From Xanthoparmelia taractica (lineage: Eukaryota > Ascomycota > Lecanoromycetes > Lecanorales > Parmeliaceae): a DNA stretch of 64,000 nucleotides. The translations under genes were made by a program, and so were the position numbers. This document shows, piece after piece, positions 1-11,067 of this stretch. The DNA lies in contig JANQBS010000005.1 in assembly GCA_033085395.1 (NCBI GenBank), forward strand, positions 248,001 through 312,000. The letters run 5' to 3'. Below the pieces are notes generated by a model, which had not been told where the DNA came from, did no database searches, and saw only the letters and a program-made list of their open reading frames with translations. The first letter of the stretch is position 1; each line of letters starts with the position of its first letter.

Positions 1-141
1 CCCTAAAACGTTTTAGCTGGTCACGCTAGGTTCTAGCGCCTATCCGACATCACCATTTCGAACATCTTCAACTGTTTTGCCCCACACCTCAATACTTACA
101 TCTTCTCTTTAACCGCACGTCTAACGTTGTCCAAGCTCATA

Positions 142-1095
142 ATGCTTTCGAATACTAGATCAGCAGCCCTAATGGCCCTGCGAGGTATGCTCTCCGCAAG
201 TTTTCATGATTGCCACTCAGTAACTGACCTCATTGATAGCCAAACCAGTATCAGCCTGCTTCCCCTTCCGCGCAGGTCCCTCAGCATTCATTTCGTCAAC
301 AGCATCAAAGTCTGCTACTACAGAGGTCACACCATCACGCGATGCACAAGGCCCGCCGCTCAGCGTCACTGGCAAGCCTCGAAGAGAAGTCCCTTTACCG
401 AGCCAAGAAAAGAAGGAGGGGGTTATGCAATACGCCTTGTATGTCTCGTTTATTCAAACATCATTACAGGCTGAAATATGGCTTACCGTTTCCGCTCTAC
501 AGGACAACTATGGATCAAATCGCAAATTGGGCCCGTCAAGGCTCCTTGTGGCCTATGACATTTGGCCTTGCTTGCTGCGCTATAGAGATGATGCATCTTT
601 CGACACCGCGTTACGACCAGGATCGCCTAGGTATAATCTTCCGTGCCTCGCCTCGACAATCAGACGTTATGATCGTTGCTGGCACCCTCACCAACAAGAT
701 GGCTCCTGCCTTACGTCAAGTATATGACCAAATGCCGGATCCAAGATGGGTGATCAGTATGGGTTCTTGCGCGAATGGAGGAGGTTATTATCACTACAGC
801 TACAGTGTTACAAGAGGATGTGATAGAATTGTGCCCGTTGATATCTACGTCCCTGGATGCCCGCCTACAAGTGAAGCATTGATGTACGGCATCTTCCAAC
901 TCCAGAAAAAGATGAGACATACACGTAAGTCTCGCCGGCTCCAAGGTCCCTTTCATCTCACGTCCCAGACCTTAACACACCTCATATGAGCATTGCTTTC
1001 CCGATATGCTCTCAGTGCTCGAAACCGTCTCGTGAAGAGTCAATGCTAACCCATCTATCACATCAGGGATTACACGCATGTGGTATCGAAAGTGA
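142..1095 (+). CDS. NDUFS7: NADH:ubiquinone oxidoreductase 20-kDa (PSST/NDUFS7) subunit
   Basis: Four exons: 142-184, 276-438, 503-924, 1067-1095 (218 aa). Complex I subunit that carries iron-sulfur cluster N2 and passes electrons to ubiquinone, on the matrix arm at the membrane junction. The N-terminus (MLSNTRSAALMALRG) is rich in Ser, Arg and Ala, as expected of a mitochondrial presequence. The mature part has the family signature in order: PLPSQEKKEG, the tandem cysteines in GLACCAIEMM, MGSCANGGG and VPGCPPTSEAL, which supply the N2 ligands. The last exon adds RITRMWYRK and the stop, the usual family end. Introns are 91, 64 and 142 bp with GT..AG ends, and the last has a GCTAAC branch site at about 1044. 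Length is typical for fungi. The ATG at 142 is the first in frame; an upstream TTG was ignored. Confidence 0.96.
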
Positions 1096-1509
1096 AAGGC
1101 TATGAGCTGGTGGATTACGGACCTCTTTCCGACTGTATATTGTAGTTCCTCAAATGATGCATTCCGTTTGGGAGGACTCAGTTGGCGTTTTCTGATACTC
1201 TTAGCGCTGCAAATTCAAACCGCTAAAGTTCATGGCATTATCTGGCGATGGACTATAGAAATGCTTTCTGCAACCATATCTCGTGCGTATTCACAACTGT
1301 GAGGCTTCATGAAACGGCCGTAGACCAAATGCCAAGATTATTGGTACGAGTACTGTACCTAAGGTATAGGTACTTCGCAAATAACCTCCCCGCCCTCACG
1401 ACAAACCCTTTTGTGCGAACATGGCACCAACTTGACATTTACACCAAAATGGTAGCTGACGCGCACAGCGCAAATCTGCCATTACGGCTTGGTCCAGCAT
1501 TTTCACAAA
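1096..1509. other. intergenic, 414 bp
   Basis: Holds the 3' flank of the complex I gene and the promoter and leader of the downstream transferase. The short open frames here (1102-1302, 1248-1553) resemble no family. No clear TATA box or repeat was seen. Confidence 0.6.
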
Positions 1510-2803
1510 ATGAAGCAGCTAACCCATACTTTTCGCTTGGGCAGGCCGGGTGACTGGTGTTCCCAACGCCTACGCAATGCCTTTTGCCCTCGGCACAGAA
1601 TAACAGTTCTATTGTGCAAAGCAAGCTGCACTAGATGGGGCTCCATAACCGCAACGTCTCGCCCAAAGACCGCCCTCTTCTTCCCAGGTATTATCCTCCG
1701 TACCCTTCCCCACCCCCTATCACTACCACTAACTGCTCCCATGTTTAGGTCAAGGCGTACAGCGCATTGGCATGACCAATTCCTGGGTCTCCGCTTTTCC
1801 TCGTATTTGTATTCCATTCCTCGAAGAAATGGATGCCATCCTCTCCACACCTCTTTCCAAAATCATCGCCGAGGGCCCGAACTCCACTCTCACAGCCACC
1901 CCAAACGCACAGCCAGCCATCATGGCTACGTCCATAATGATACTAAGAGTCCTTGAGCAAGAGTTCGGTTTCGACACTGGGAAAAGAGTGGATGTATGTT
2001 TGGGGCATAGCCTCGGGGAGTTTGCAGCGCTGGTTAGTAGTCGGCATCTAGGATTCGAGGATGCTCTAAGGATGGTGACCAAAAGGGCGGATGCGATGGC
2101 GAGATGCAGTAGCGATGCTACGAAGACTGAGGGCGGGGAATACGGCATGGTCGCACTGGTATGCGAACCCGGCCGGCTTTCGAGTCTCATCGAAGCAATC
2201 AACGATTTCTTGGGCCATGGGGTTGGTGAGGGTGGCAGGGACGATTCAGCAAGCCATACGCCGCCTATCGAACATGTGGTCATTGCGAACATCAACAGCA
2301 AAAACCAAATCGTGCTGAGTGGAAGCATAGAGAAGATTCAGGCTCTTTTGGTGAACTTGAGGCAGTTTGGAGGTCACGATCCAAGGTCTGTGAGGCTCGC
2401 GACTGACTCGCCTTTTCATTCTCAAATCATGGCGCCGGCGGCGAAGATGATGCGGGAGCTATTGGATGAGACAAAGATCGGTTTCGAGCAGACATTGTTC
2501 CCATGCGTCAGCAACGTGAGCGCTAGGCCTTTCGGTAGCGTGAGTCAATTGAAGGAATTGCTGTCGAGGCAGTGTGTGGAGACTGTCCGATGGTGGGATA
2601 GCATACGGTGGCTCGACCAAGAAGAGGGAGTGAGGCGTTGGGTAGGAATTGGACCAGGGAAGGTCGGGCGAAATCTGGTAGGCAAGGAGGTAGGCATGAG
2701 GGGCCAGGATACGGTCAGAGGAGGTGGAGTTTGGGGGATCACCGAGCCGAAAGAAGTGGATGCATTCTTACGGGGTCTAGAAGCGACAGAGGGCGTGGAA
2801 TAA
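1510..2803 (+). CDS. MCT1: mitochondrial malonyl-CoA:acyl carrier protein transacylase
   Basis: Two exons: 1510-1687 and 1749-2803 (410 aa), intron 61 bp. FabD-type enzyme that loads malonate from CoA onto mitochondrial ACP for type II fatty acid synthesis, the route to lipoate. The intron splits the FFPGQG motif: FFP and the first base of Gly end exon 1, and the rest of GQGVQRIG opens exon 2. The nucleophile Ser sits in LGHSLGEFAAL. The catalytic His is in SPFHSQIM, and QPAIMA is the usual helix ahead of the nucleophile. About 55 basic, Arg-rich residues precede the catalytic domain (first ATG MKQLTHTFRLGRPG) and fit a mitochondrial presequence. The domain is too short and free-standing to be part of a polyketide synthase, and no other PKS domains are near. 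The start is the first ATG in frame; a longer 5' exon is possible. Confidence 0.92.
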
Positions 2804-5281
2804 GAGGACCTTGATTAGCTTGGATGGGGAATCCTTTGAGGATCGTTCTTCGATGTAAGTAATTGGAATTACCTCCAGACCGTACTCACGGCTTTGTGTG
2901 ATGGCTAAAACTGCGTTTTTTTAAACGTACGCTACCATTTGATGATCGTTTGCGACACAGTGCGCAGTACTTATTGTTTCGCACAAAACCATTGCATTGT
3001 CAGTCCTCGAACCATCTCAAGTGCGTCAAAAACAATGAATCCTGCTATGCATTCGGAGATCTATTTGTCGCGTGGCCAAGAAGTGGAAGGCAGAAGTAGA
3101 AGTATGATACGGCGGAAGTCTGACTGCATGTCCCGTAATTGCCTTTGGTAATTCTATAAACAATGATGCAAGACACGGAAATGATATGCATGATACAATA
3201 AGAGCTCGAAGAGAAGTGCTCGCCCGCTGACTTCCCGAACAACCCTAGAGGTCTTGCTTCATGCGCGGATCATAATATCATCACCCCATGTTTATCCATT
3301 GAGGCCCATTCTCTGCACGATGTTAAAATGTGATGCGATGCTGAGTCCCTCATATCAATCTCGCTATCAGAAAGAGACGTCGATGAAGGTGTCACAAGGA
3401 GCGCTTAGAGGCGCCGCTATGAGCTCAAATTCACTAGCGTCCCAAAGTAGTCTTTTAAAGTTTACTTTAGGCGGTAAATGGCAAGCGCCGCTCATGCAAA
3501 ATCCTAAGCTTGCATGAAGTGTCTGGCCTAGTTGCTGCATGATGACAGCAGCACAGGGGGCTAAATGTGCGTCCAGTTTCATGCCTGTAATTGGGCCAGT
3601 CCCCCTCCCCTTCTCCAACTTGCTACCGAGGGGACGGATTGATCGCGGGATTTTTATTGGTCGGTCGTTCGGAGAGTTACAATTCTCTTCCTCTGCTCAA
3701 ATGGCCCGCTGGTCCTGATGATCAGCGTAGTCATTATTATTCGATAACGCCCCAGTCCGGGAACTACCAATGTCATTGTCGCCAGGAGCGATTTGGCTTT
3801 AACTGTACCAATTTACGATTCCTCATTGGGAGCCGAGCCATCCGTAAGCGAGGTTTGAAGATGACCGAGGCGGCGAGGCGAACACGGCAAACACGCGCGG
3901 CGTTGGGCCTAAACAAGGTTTGCGGGGGCTGTCTCAAGGTCTCAAGTCTCAAGTGTGCTTCTTTGTTGCATGGTGGCGTAGCTGGACCAGTCCGAGACTC
4001 ATGACCGGGCCATGGCTCCCGCCGACGTCCACAAAATTGGACGCAGGTGGTGAGACCTGATCCATGGAGGCGTCAGCTGTGTTGGTTAACACTTGGTCGA
4101 CGCTCATTGGGTCTCGGCGCATCAAAATAGAGTCGCTGGAACTTCGGTATGACTCAGGGTGAAATTGACCATTCACGGTCTCCGATTGTCATAATAATAA
4201 TGTTGTTACAAAATGATGGTGTGTACTTTCGTATCTCGCCCATCTTGAAATATGAATCAAGGAGGATTGCGGCTTCCTTCCATGTGACCAATGCAATCGC
4301 GCCGTCACATCCTCGTCAATTTTAACTTTACGAGCTTCAGGAAGCGCTAATCTTTTTAGCCCGTGCCGAGTGGTCAAAGCAACTTGGGGTCGCCTTCTTG
4401 CCGCCGAGCTGACTTGTACTGCCTGCATAGATGGCCACGCTAGTAATTATTATTGAAATAGCGTGACCATCTTGGCCATCATTGTTTGCGTAGAATCACT
4501 CAGAAGGTATAAGCGCCCGCAAAGGCCCTCAAAGAAGGGTGGGTGCTTGAATCCAATCAGGAGCCGGTGTTGTGCCTTGTCTTATTTTTGGCTGCAGCCT
4601 CGAGACTTGAAACCCAATCATTATCACGATCGGCGTCCTGCCCCTAGCAATCCAACTAGTAATTCCCCCGCTCCCACAATCGCTCTCTGCGTTAAAGCAC
4701 AGCCGCCCTCCAGCTCAGCGTTGCACCCCATCTCAAGTAAATCCTGCTGACCCAAGCTGCTGGGTCCCTTCGCCTTACTACAGTCAAAGTGTGTGAAGAT
4801 TAGCAGTTATTTTGAGAGAGAAAAAAAAATGAGTGAAGAAAAGCGTGCAAAATCAACTTGATAGGAGCTAAGCACCGCGCGACAATTCACGCCAGGCTCA
4901 TTAGCGCACCCAAGGGCGGATCGGTGTTCTAACCCTTCCTCCCCTCTCTTTCACACTTCTCTCAAACACCTTCGCATCTCGGTGACGGCCTCACGTATCC
5001 CCAAGCTGCCTGTCCAGTTCGTCTCTCGAATTTCGCGGTTAGATGCTCTAATGTCATCTCGACTTGGTCTTCAGTAGACGCATACTCAAGCGCGCGCACG
5101 CGGTCTTGAAGACCTTGAGCAAAGGCGTACTCGAAGTGAGTATTCCAATCTACCTTGCATTACGTAGATCCTATGTTCCCTAAAGGCGCGATGTTTGCTC
5201 ACCGCGCTGTCAGGTCGAAATAAAGGGATCTCGCGCCTACCACACGCAGTAAGCGACACACTCGCGGGTGTGAGGTGAATC
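2804..5281. other. intergenic, about 2.5 kb
   Basis: No gene supported. Open frames at 3591-4004, 3949-4176 and 4463-4750 have no family resemblance and no splice-consistent extension. From about 4920 the plus strand becomes pyrimidine-rich (CTTCCTCCCCTCTCTTTC and similar), typical of fungal promoters and transcript starts, so the last 300-400 bp are probably the promoter and leader of the regulator at 5282. Confidence 0.5.
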
Positions 5282-7796
5282 ATGGCAGCAGTTGCTGCCA
5301 ACCAGCCCAACGCTGGCGAGGGGTCGGGATCTCACGAGAATGATCACTTGGCCGAGCCTAGATCATCGTTCACTGCTGTCAATGGGAGCACCTCTCCAGT
5401 TCCTCCTGCAAAGGCTAAGCCGGATCATGAGACTCAGAAGGAGGCCCCTGAAACCACTGCCCACCGCTCAATTCTTCCAAACAATCAGCATGAATCTCCA
5501 CAAACTCAAGCCCAAACACGCCAGGATCGACCAGCAAATGGACCGGAGCCAGTGCGACAAGAGAGACGATTGTCACCTCAACCTCAACCTCAACCTCCCA
5601 ACCAATCCCAAAATTCAACGCATCCTCAAGCTCCTCCACATTCTCAAGTCCCCACGCCAGCTCCGGTCTATACTCATCCTTTCGACCGCCCACCCTCAAC
5701 CGCCTCACAAAGACCTGAAAACTCCAACGAGCCTAGAGGGCAATACCAAAACCATTCCAGGACACCGAGTAGTCAGCAACCAAATGGGGTCACGAGCCCC
5801 CAGGTGCAAAAGCGAAAGCGATCTTTTGATGGAGAGCACCATAGCCGTCCTGATTACGATCACCAAGCCGTCTACAATTTGACTGGTCCTCCTCTCAGCC
5901 CCGGTAGTCAGCGCATGCACAGCATGGACAACGGTCCTCCGAGAGAGCGGCAAGCCTACAGCCCTCGCCAAACATATCCTCCACCCCCAGAAACATATCC
6001 GCCCCCCCCTCCAGATGCGTATCATGGGGCGCCGCAGATGCGCGAAAGTCCTCCTGACATTTACCCACGACCCGAGCGACATCATCATATGAGAAATGAA
6101 TATGATCATCCTGTCGACCCTTCTATTGCTCCAGGTCAACCCAGAACATACTACTCAGATCAACAGATGGCTGACTCTCTGCGACAACACAATCGAAGCT
6201 ACGATTCAATGCCTCCTCGTGACAGTTACGGGACTCCAGAGGACGATGATGAGCATGGACAGTATGGGGATTACGGTGCAAGCCGTAGTTCTGTAGACCT
6301 AGAGCGCAAACGAAGAAAGAGAGTGTTTAGCAATCGTACCAAAACAGGATGCATGACGTGTAGGCGGAGAAAGAAGAAGTGTGATGAACAACACCCTGAA
6401 TGTAAGTTCAAACCTCGAACAACTCCTCAAGTCAAGAAGGTTTATTCACAAGTTTGACAGGTAACAATTGCTTGCGAGGGGGATTTGTGTGCGAAGGATA
6501 CACCATGCGAAATACGTGGCAGAAACCAGCTAACGCCAAACAACCCATTCCTCTCCAATCCAAAAATGGCTACCCCCACCCCCCAGGTACTCCTTCTCGT
6601 GCTCCATACCCACCTGGCCCTCGATATCAGGAGACCAGCCCAGAATACCCGGGCCCGCCGCCTCAACATATGCAGAGATCGTACGAAGGAGATCGAGTCA
6701 AGCCAATCGATGTTGACAATGATCGTGATCAAGTTTATGGGAGGCAAAGTCCTCCGGACCAACAGAAGTCTGCATGGGCGAAAGCTCCACGACCATACCC
6801 AAACCATCCTCCCTCCATGTCCAAGTATGATCAAAACGGCCACCGGGGTTCCGTGTACGAAATGCCTGATGCCCAAGAGCAAAGTTCGATGCACCCACCA
6901 CCTTCGGTGCATCGAACAAACTCATCCGCATCCCAGTATTCTCAAGCACCTCACCCGCCGAATCACAATAACACTCCACCAAATCAAAACAATGTGCAAG
7001 CCATTGCGCAAGCAGCTACAACACACTCAGCTGCTATACGTCCATCTCCCTCACGCCGTAACGAGCAATACACAGAGCGAGAGAAGATGCTGAAGGGGCT
7101 TTACTACTTACCGTTAAGCCCTGCCCTCACGGAGGACCGCGAGCGCTGCATCGCCGCCATCTGGCGTTTCAATAACGCTACAAATCCATCCCATGGTGCC
7201 AGCCCGGAAGAGCGCTGCCGCCTCTTCCGCCAAATCATCGGCTTGCGGCCAACACCGGAGCCACCTGGTCCCAATGGCGAAGTCCCGACTCCGCAGATGG
7301 AATTGCCATTTGGTAGCGTTGGTGAGCGAGTTGTTGTAGAGGCGCCTTTCAACTGTGACTACGGTTATAACATCACCGTGGGGGACGACGTCCTGATTGG
7401 TGCTGATTGTCGCATCTCTGATACTTGCTCAGTCACGATTGGGGCGAGGTGCATCTTCAGTCCTAACGTGAAGCTTGTTTGTGCAACCTACCCCATTGAT
7501 CCAAGAAGGCGCTTAGGGAGCAACGGGCCAGCTTTGGGTAGAAATATCGTGATTGAGGAAGATTGCTGGATTGGAAGCAATGTGACGATCCTGGCTGGTG
7601 TAAGGGTTGGGAAGAGTAGCACTGTTGGCGCCGGAAGCTTGCTACATCAGGTGAGACAACCCCCTAATACTGATCGTCAAGTATAAGATTAGGTGACTGA
7701 TTGGGGAAACAGGATGTGCCAAGATTCACAGTAGTAGCGGGCAATCCTGCCAAAGTGAGCCGAGGCATTTACGACGGGAACGCGGACGGCCAGTAA
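5282..7796 (+). CDS. Zn2Cys6 DNA-binding protein fused to a hexapeptide acetyltransferase-like domain
   Basis: Three exons: 5282-6401, 6461-7650, 7713-7796 (797 aa). Residues 1 to about 350 are Pro/Gln/Ser-rich and disordered. A complete binuclear zinc cluster follows, C-x2-C-x6-C-x6-C-x2-C-x6-C, with its fourth cysteine codon split by intron 1 (59 bp). After a second disordered Pro-rich linker comes the maltose-acetyltransferase entry helix (EREKMLKGLYYLPL) and a left-handed beta-helix of hexapeptide repeats (DVLIGADCRI, VTIGARC, CWIGSNVTILAG, STVGAGSL), ending DVPRFTVVAGNPAKV. A regulator with an acetyl-CoA-binding fold is suggested. Where LacA/Maa enzymes have catalytic His in the T-H-P segment, this protein has CATYPIDP, that is Tyr. 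The acetyltransferase domain may therefore be inactive, or act as a ligand sensor. The fusion is in one continuous frame, not an artefact of joining: exon 2 alone contains both the zinc cysteines 5-6 and the beta-helix. Confidence 0.93.
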
Positions 7797-8574
7797 ACTT
7801 TGACAACTGCTGTACTGCGCTATTTCAGATTACTACTTACCTTATGCGACTGTCCTCTCACGCTCGCCTTTACTATCATTTCGATGGTGCCACACAAACG
7901 CAAGACGATCGAAATGATGACCGACAGCGCATCCACGAGCGGGCGATGACTCCATCACGACCAACCTTCGAAAGTCGAATCGAAGGCTCACTGCCCTCCT
8001 GCCCACCCACCCTCTTGGGGGTTTTCATCGACACCATTTTTAAATTTTCACAAACGATTACTTACACGCATGCATACCTGTTTGGCCGCATCCTCTGGTG
8101 CGAGGACGCAGAGCTGTAGGCGTTTTATTTAAAAAGTGTGTTGTGTTTCGGACCGCTGCAGCAGCAAGCAGACGGGACAATTTGCTTGCGTCGAGCAAGG
8201 CGTTGGCGCCTGTGCTACATTAAGATACGTTTATTTTAGCTAGTTCGATTAGCATGCGAGCTTCGAGAGATGGGAAATTGTAAATAGCTCTTGCTCTAGC
8301 TCATGCTTCTACTGATTCTTCATACTTCGTGGTAAGGGGTTGGATCATATGTGTAGCAGATACGGGTGTAATGCCGTAGGCTTGTAAAGAATCTGGGCAG
8401 GTCACCGAAGTACCATAGAGTAAGTTAATCTTATTAGTAGAATGGGGAACGAATTGACAGTCCGTGCTAATCCTCAATTTTGTATGCACCTTTTCTATCT
8501 GTACTGCTCATTATCATGCACATGGTACATGCTTCATCATGACGCTCTCCTTTCCATCTCCAGCCGTGGATCAT
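7797..8574. other. convergent intergenic, 778 bp
   Basis: 3' flanks of two convergent genes. Small open frames at 7844-8119 and 8301-8489 show no family resemblance. No repeat or RNA gene seen. Confidence 0.5.
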
Positions 8575-9592
8575 TTAGCTGTTAACCACAACACCGCCGT
8601 TGGGATGCAAGCTCTGCCCGGAAATCATACTGCTGTCCTGACTCGCCAGGAAAACAAAGCAGGTTGCAATCTCCGACGGTTGCGCAGGACGACCCATCGG
8701 CGAGCTGAACTGCTCCTGCGCCGAATGGTCCATGGTGGAGGGGACCAGGGGAGTCCAGACGGGCCCGGGGCAGACGGCATTGACGCGGATCCCTTTGGAG
8801 ACTTGTTGGTTGTGTAGTCCGCGGGTGAAGGAGATGATGGCGCCTTTGGTGGAGGTGTAGTCGAGCAAGTCGGGACGGCCGATGTATGCGTTGATGGAAG
8901 CGCAGTTGTTGATGGTGTCGCCGCTCTTCATGTGCTCGAGGGCGTACTTGGCGAGGTAGAAGTAGGGGTGGATGTTTGTGTCAAAGGTCTTCAGCCATTG
9001 TTCCCTGCGAGGTTCGTATTAGCATGGTATGTCATTAGGTTAAGAGTCAGGGAAACTTGCTCTGAGAGGTCGGCGATCGAGTGGATCATGTTCTGATATG
9101 CCGCATTGTTTACGAGAATGTTGATGGCACCCATTTCCGACATGGCCTTCTTGACGAGCTCTGCGCAGTTCTCCTTCTTGGTGAGGTCTGTTGGGAATAG
9201 ATAGCATTTTTGCCCGTGCTTCTCGACCGCTTGCTTGGTCTCTTCGGCGTCCTTTTGTTCCTCGGGCAGATAGGCGATGATGCTATCCGCACCTTCCATG
9301 GCGTAGAGGATGGCAATGGCTCGTCCGATGCCAGAGTCTCCACCTGTGATGATGGCTTTCTTGCCCTTTAGCTTCCCGGCTGCGCGATAGGTCTGGTAGC
9401 CGCCATCTTCGGTGGGAATCTGCGTGTTTTGGGCTTTGGGCCCTTTCATGTCACTCTGCAGACTTGGCTGGTCCATGCTCTGGACGGGGATTGAGTGACC
9501 TTAGTTGTGAGTGTCAGTATAGGCTGCAAGGCTCCGCCTAATGATAAAGATGTCTTACCAGATTTGAACTGGGAGTCCTCGCTTGTGGCCAT
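8575..9592 (-). CDS. short-chain dehydrogenase/reductase, YhdF/Gsp39-like
   Basis: Three exons read on the minus strand: 9592-9559, 9499-9061, 9004-8575 (300 aa). Classical SDR with an N-terminal extension of about 50 residues (SDMKGPKAQNTQIPTEDGGY) typical of the bacterial YhdF/YghA/Gsp39 group. NAD(P) motif ITGGDSGIG, then NILVNNAA, catalytic Ser in NNCASIN and YTSTKG (Tyr-x3-Lys), followed by VCPGPVWTPL. Intron 1 is a normal 59-bp intron. Intron 2 (9060-9005, 56 bp) begins with GCAAGT, not GT, and only this GC donor restores the frame and the expected sequence around DLSEEQWLKTF. Homologues are often stress-induced. The promoter holds four CRE-like cores (see 9739-9784). Substrate unknown. 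Confidence 0.93.
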
Positions 9593-11067
9593 GATGGGTG
9601 TAGAGCTTCTGAATCTTTATCTAAGTTAATGTGTTTGGAAAATGGTAGGTGTGAGTGATGGATGAAAAAGTCTTTGCTTGCAAGAAGGAAGTGAAAAGAG
9701 TAAAGGCTCTGATGAAGGAGATTGACTCGGTTACAGCTACGTCACGTCAATAAACGACATGACGTGCGCTGTTTGACATGACGTGCAGCATAGCCATCAG
9801 AATTTGAATATCTGCATCCAACTTTTGCATCTAATGAACATGCTCATTCAGCCAGGGCTGGCTTCTGAGCGTCTACATATTGGACTATAAATTCAAGTCC
9901 TTTCAGTCAGATAGATTGTGTGCGTTGCAGTATCGATGGGAATCCCATGATCGAAAGAAACGGGAGATTTAAATGGAATGACGATGACTATTGCTACCTT
10001 GTGTTGTTAAATCTACAATGAGCCACCCGTTTTAATCTGATATGACTACAATTGAGATCATGTTGGTGGAGGTGCAATAAGAATCATATCAGGTTCGATT
10101 CCTAATGGTGCTGGTGTAGTGGTTTTTTGTTATTGTCTATCCGAGATGCCTCAGTCTTCTCCACCAAAGCTAGAGGAGAACGCACTGAAGGGAAGTAAAA
10201 GCACGAGATGGCGAAATGGAGAAGTCAGAAGCTTACAGAGCCTTTGCAAAGGCACTGGTTCATATTCTCCCTGGTCTTGCCAAATGATCACCGCGCTCGA
10301 TACCAGGTCTGCTATAGGCAGACTTTCGTGGGTAACGAGGTAATTTGGGGCTTCCACTCTCTATGGATCGGACCCTCCTTATCACACTTTCCCAGGGATC
10401 CCTATAATTCTTCTCGAAAGGTTGACAACGTATGTCTCACTGGCGCTGTCGGATCATTTGGCCGACAATCCTTTCGTCGAAAGGCACTCAACTACCACCA
10501 TCATCGTACAGGGGAGATACATCTCTGCCTAGAGTCTCAAGTCCCCAAAGTCTTTCAGTACTTTAGTTTCCTGAAGCTTGCTCGAGACTGAGAATGACCT
10601 TTTCGATGTGCAGAACCAGCCTTCCTCAGTCCCGCACAGTTGCGCCTATTAAGAGCCACTCTCCAATTCACTGGACTCAGTGAGAGGGCCTGCGCTTCCT
10701 CGTATGGGAACGATGACTGCACGCTTCGAAGTGGCTGGCGGCAAACGAGAGCATGTTACTAGCTCACGTGCAAAGCCTTTGGGGGATTATAATCTCGATT
10801 CGTGACATGCTAATAACATTTCATGCTTGGTCACACCAGGATGTGGCATATAAGTCTGGGCAGACGGATTGCCCCACTTCGTCACATGAGAACAGCAGCC
10901 AGAACATCAATCAATACTAAATAAATTCAGATGGCAAGAATCATCGCTGCATAGCTCATCAAATTTGCACGTACAATGAGTCCGCCAGGGCCCAAAGTCC
11001 CCGCGCGTTGACCAACACCGAGCTTTTATAAAGATACTCAGACATGCATCACTTTGGCGAGTCTCAA
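9593..11067. other. intergenic, about 1.5 kb, divergent side of the dehydrogenase and 3' side of HEM2
   Basis: Contains the dehydrogenase promoter (CRE cluster at 9739-9784). Open frames around 10119-10591 do not resemble known proteins. A GGTTCGATTCC string near 10092 looks like a tRNA T-loop but has no paired stem. Confidence 0.5.
9739..9784. promoter_or_regulatory. cluster of four CRE-like (ACGTCA/TGACGT) cores
   Basis: ACGTCA occurs at 9739-9744 and 9744-9749, and its complement TGACGT at 9760-9765 and 9779-9784. The last two lie in a 12-bp direct repeat, GACATGACGTGC. The cluster is about 150-190 bp upstream of the dehydrogenase ATG. CRE sites are bound by ATF/CREB-type bZIP factors (Atf1/AtfA, Sko1) of the stress MAP kinase pathway in fungi, so stress control of the dehydrogenase is inferred. 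Confidence 0.6.

Noticed and set aside
3591..4004. 137-codon plus-strand frame
   Set aside because: No family resemblance, no splice partner, and composition like the surrounding non-coding DNA.
10082..10105. tRNA-like T-loop string GGTTCGATTCC
   Set aside because: The flanks do not pair and no acceptor or anticodon stem can be drawn.
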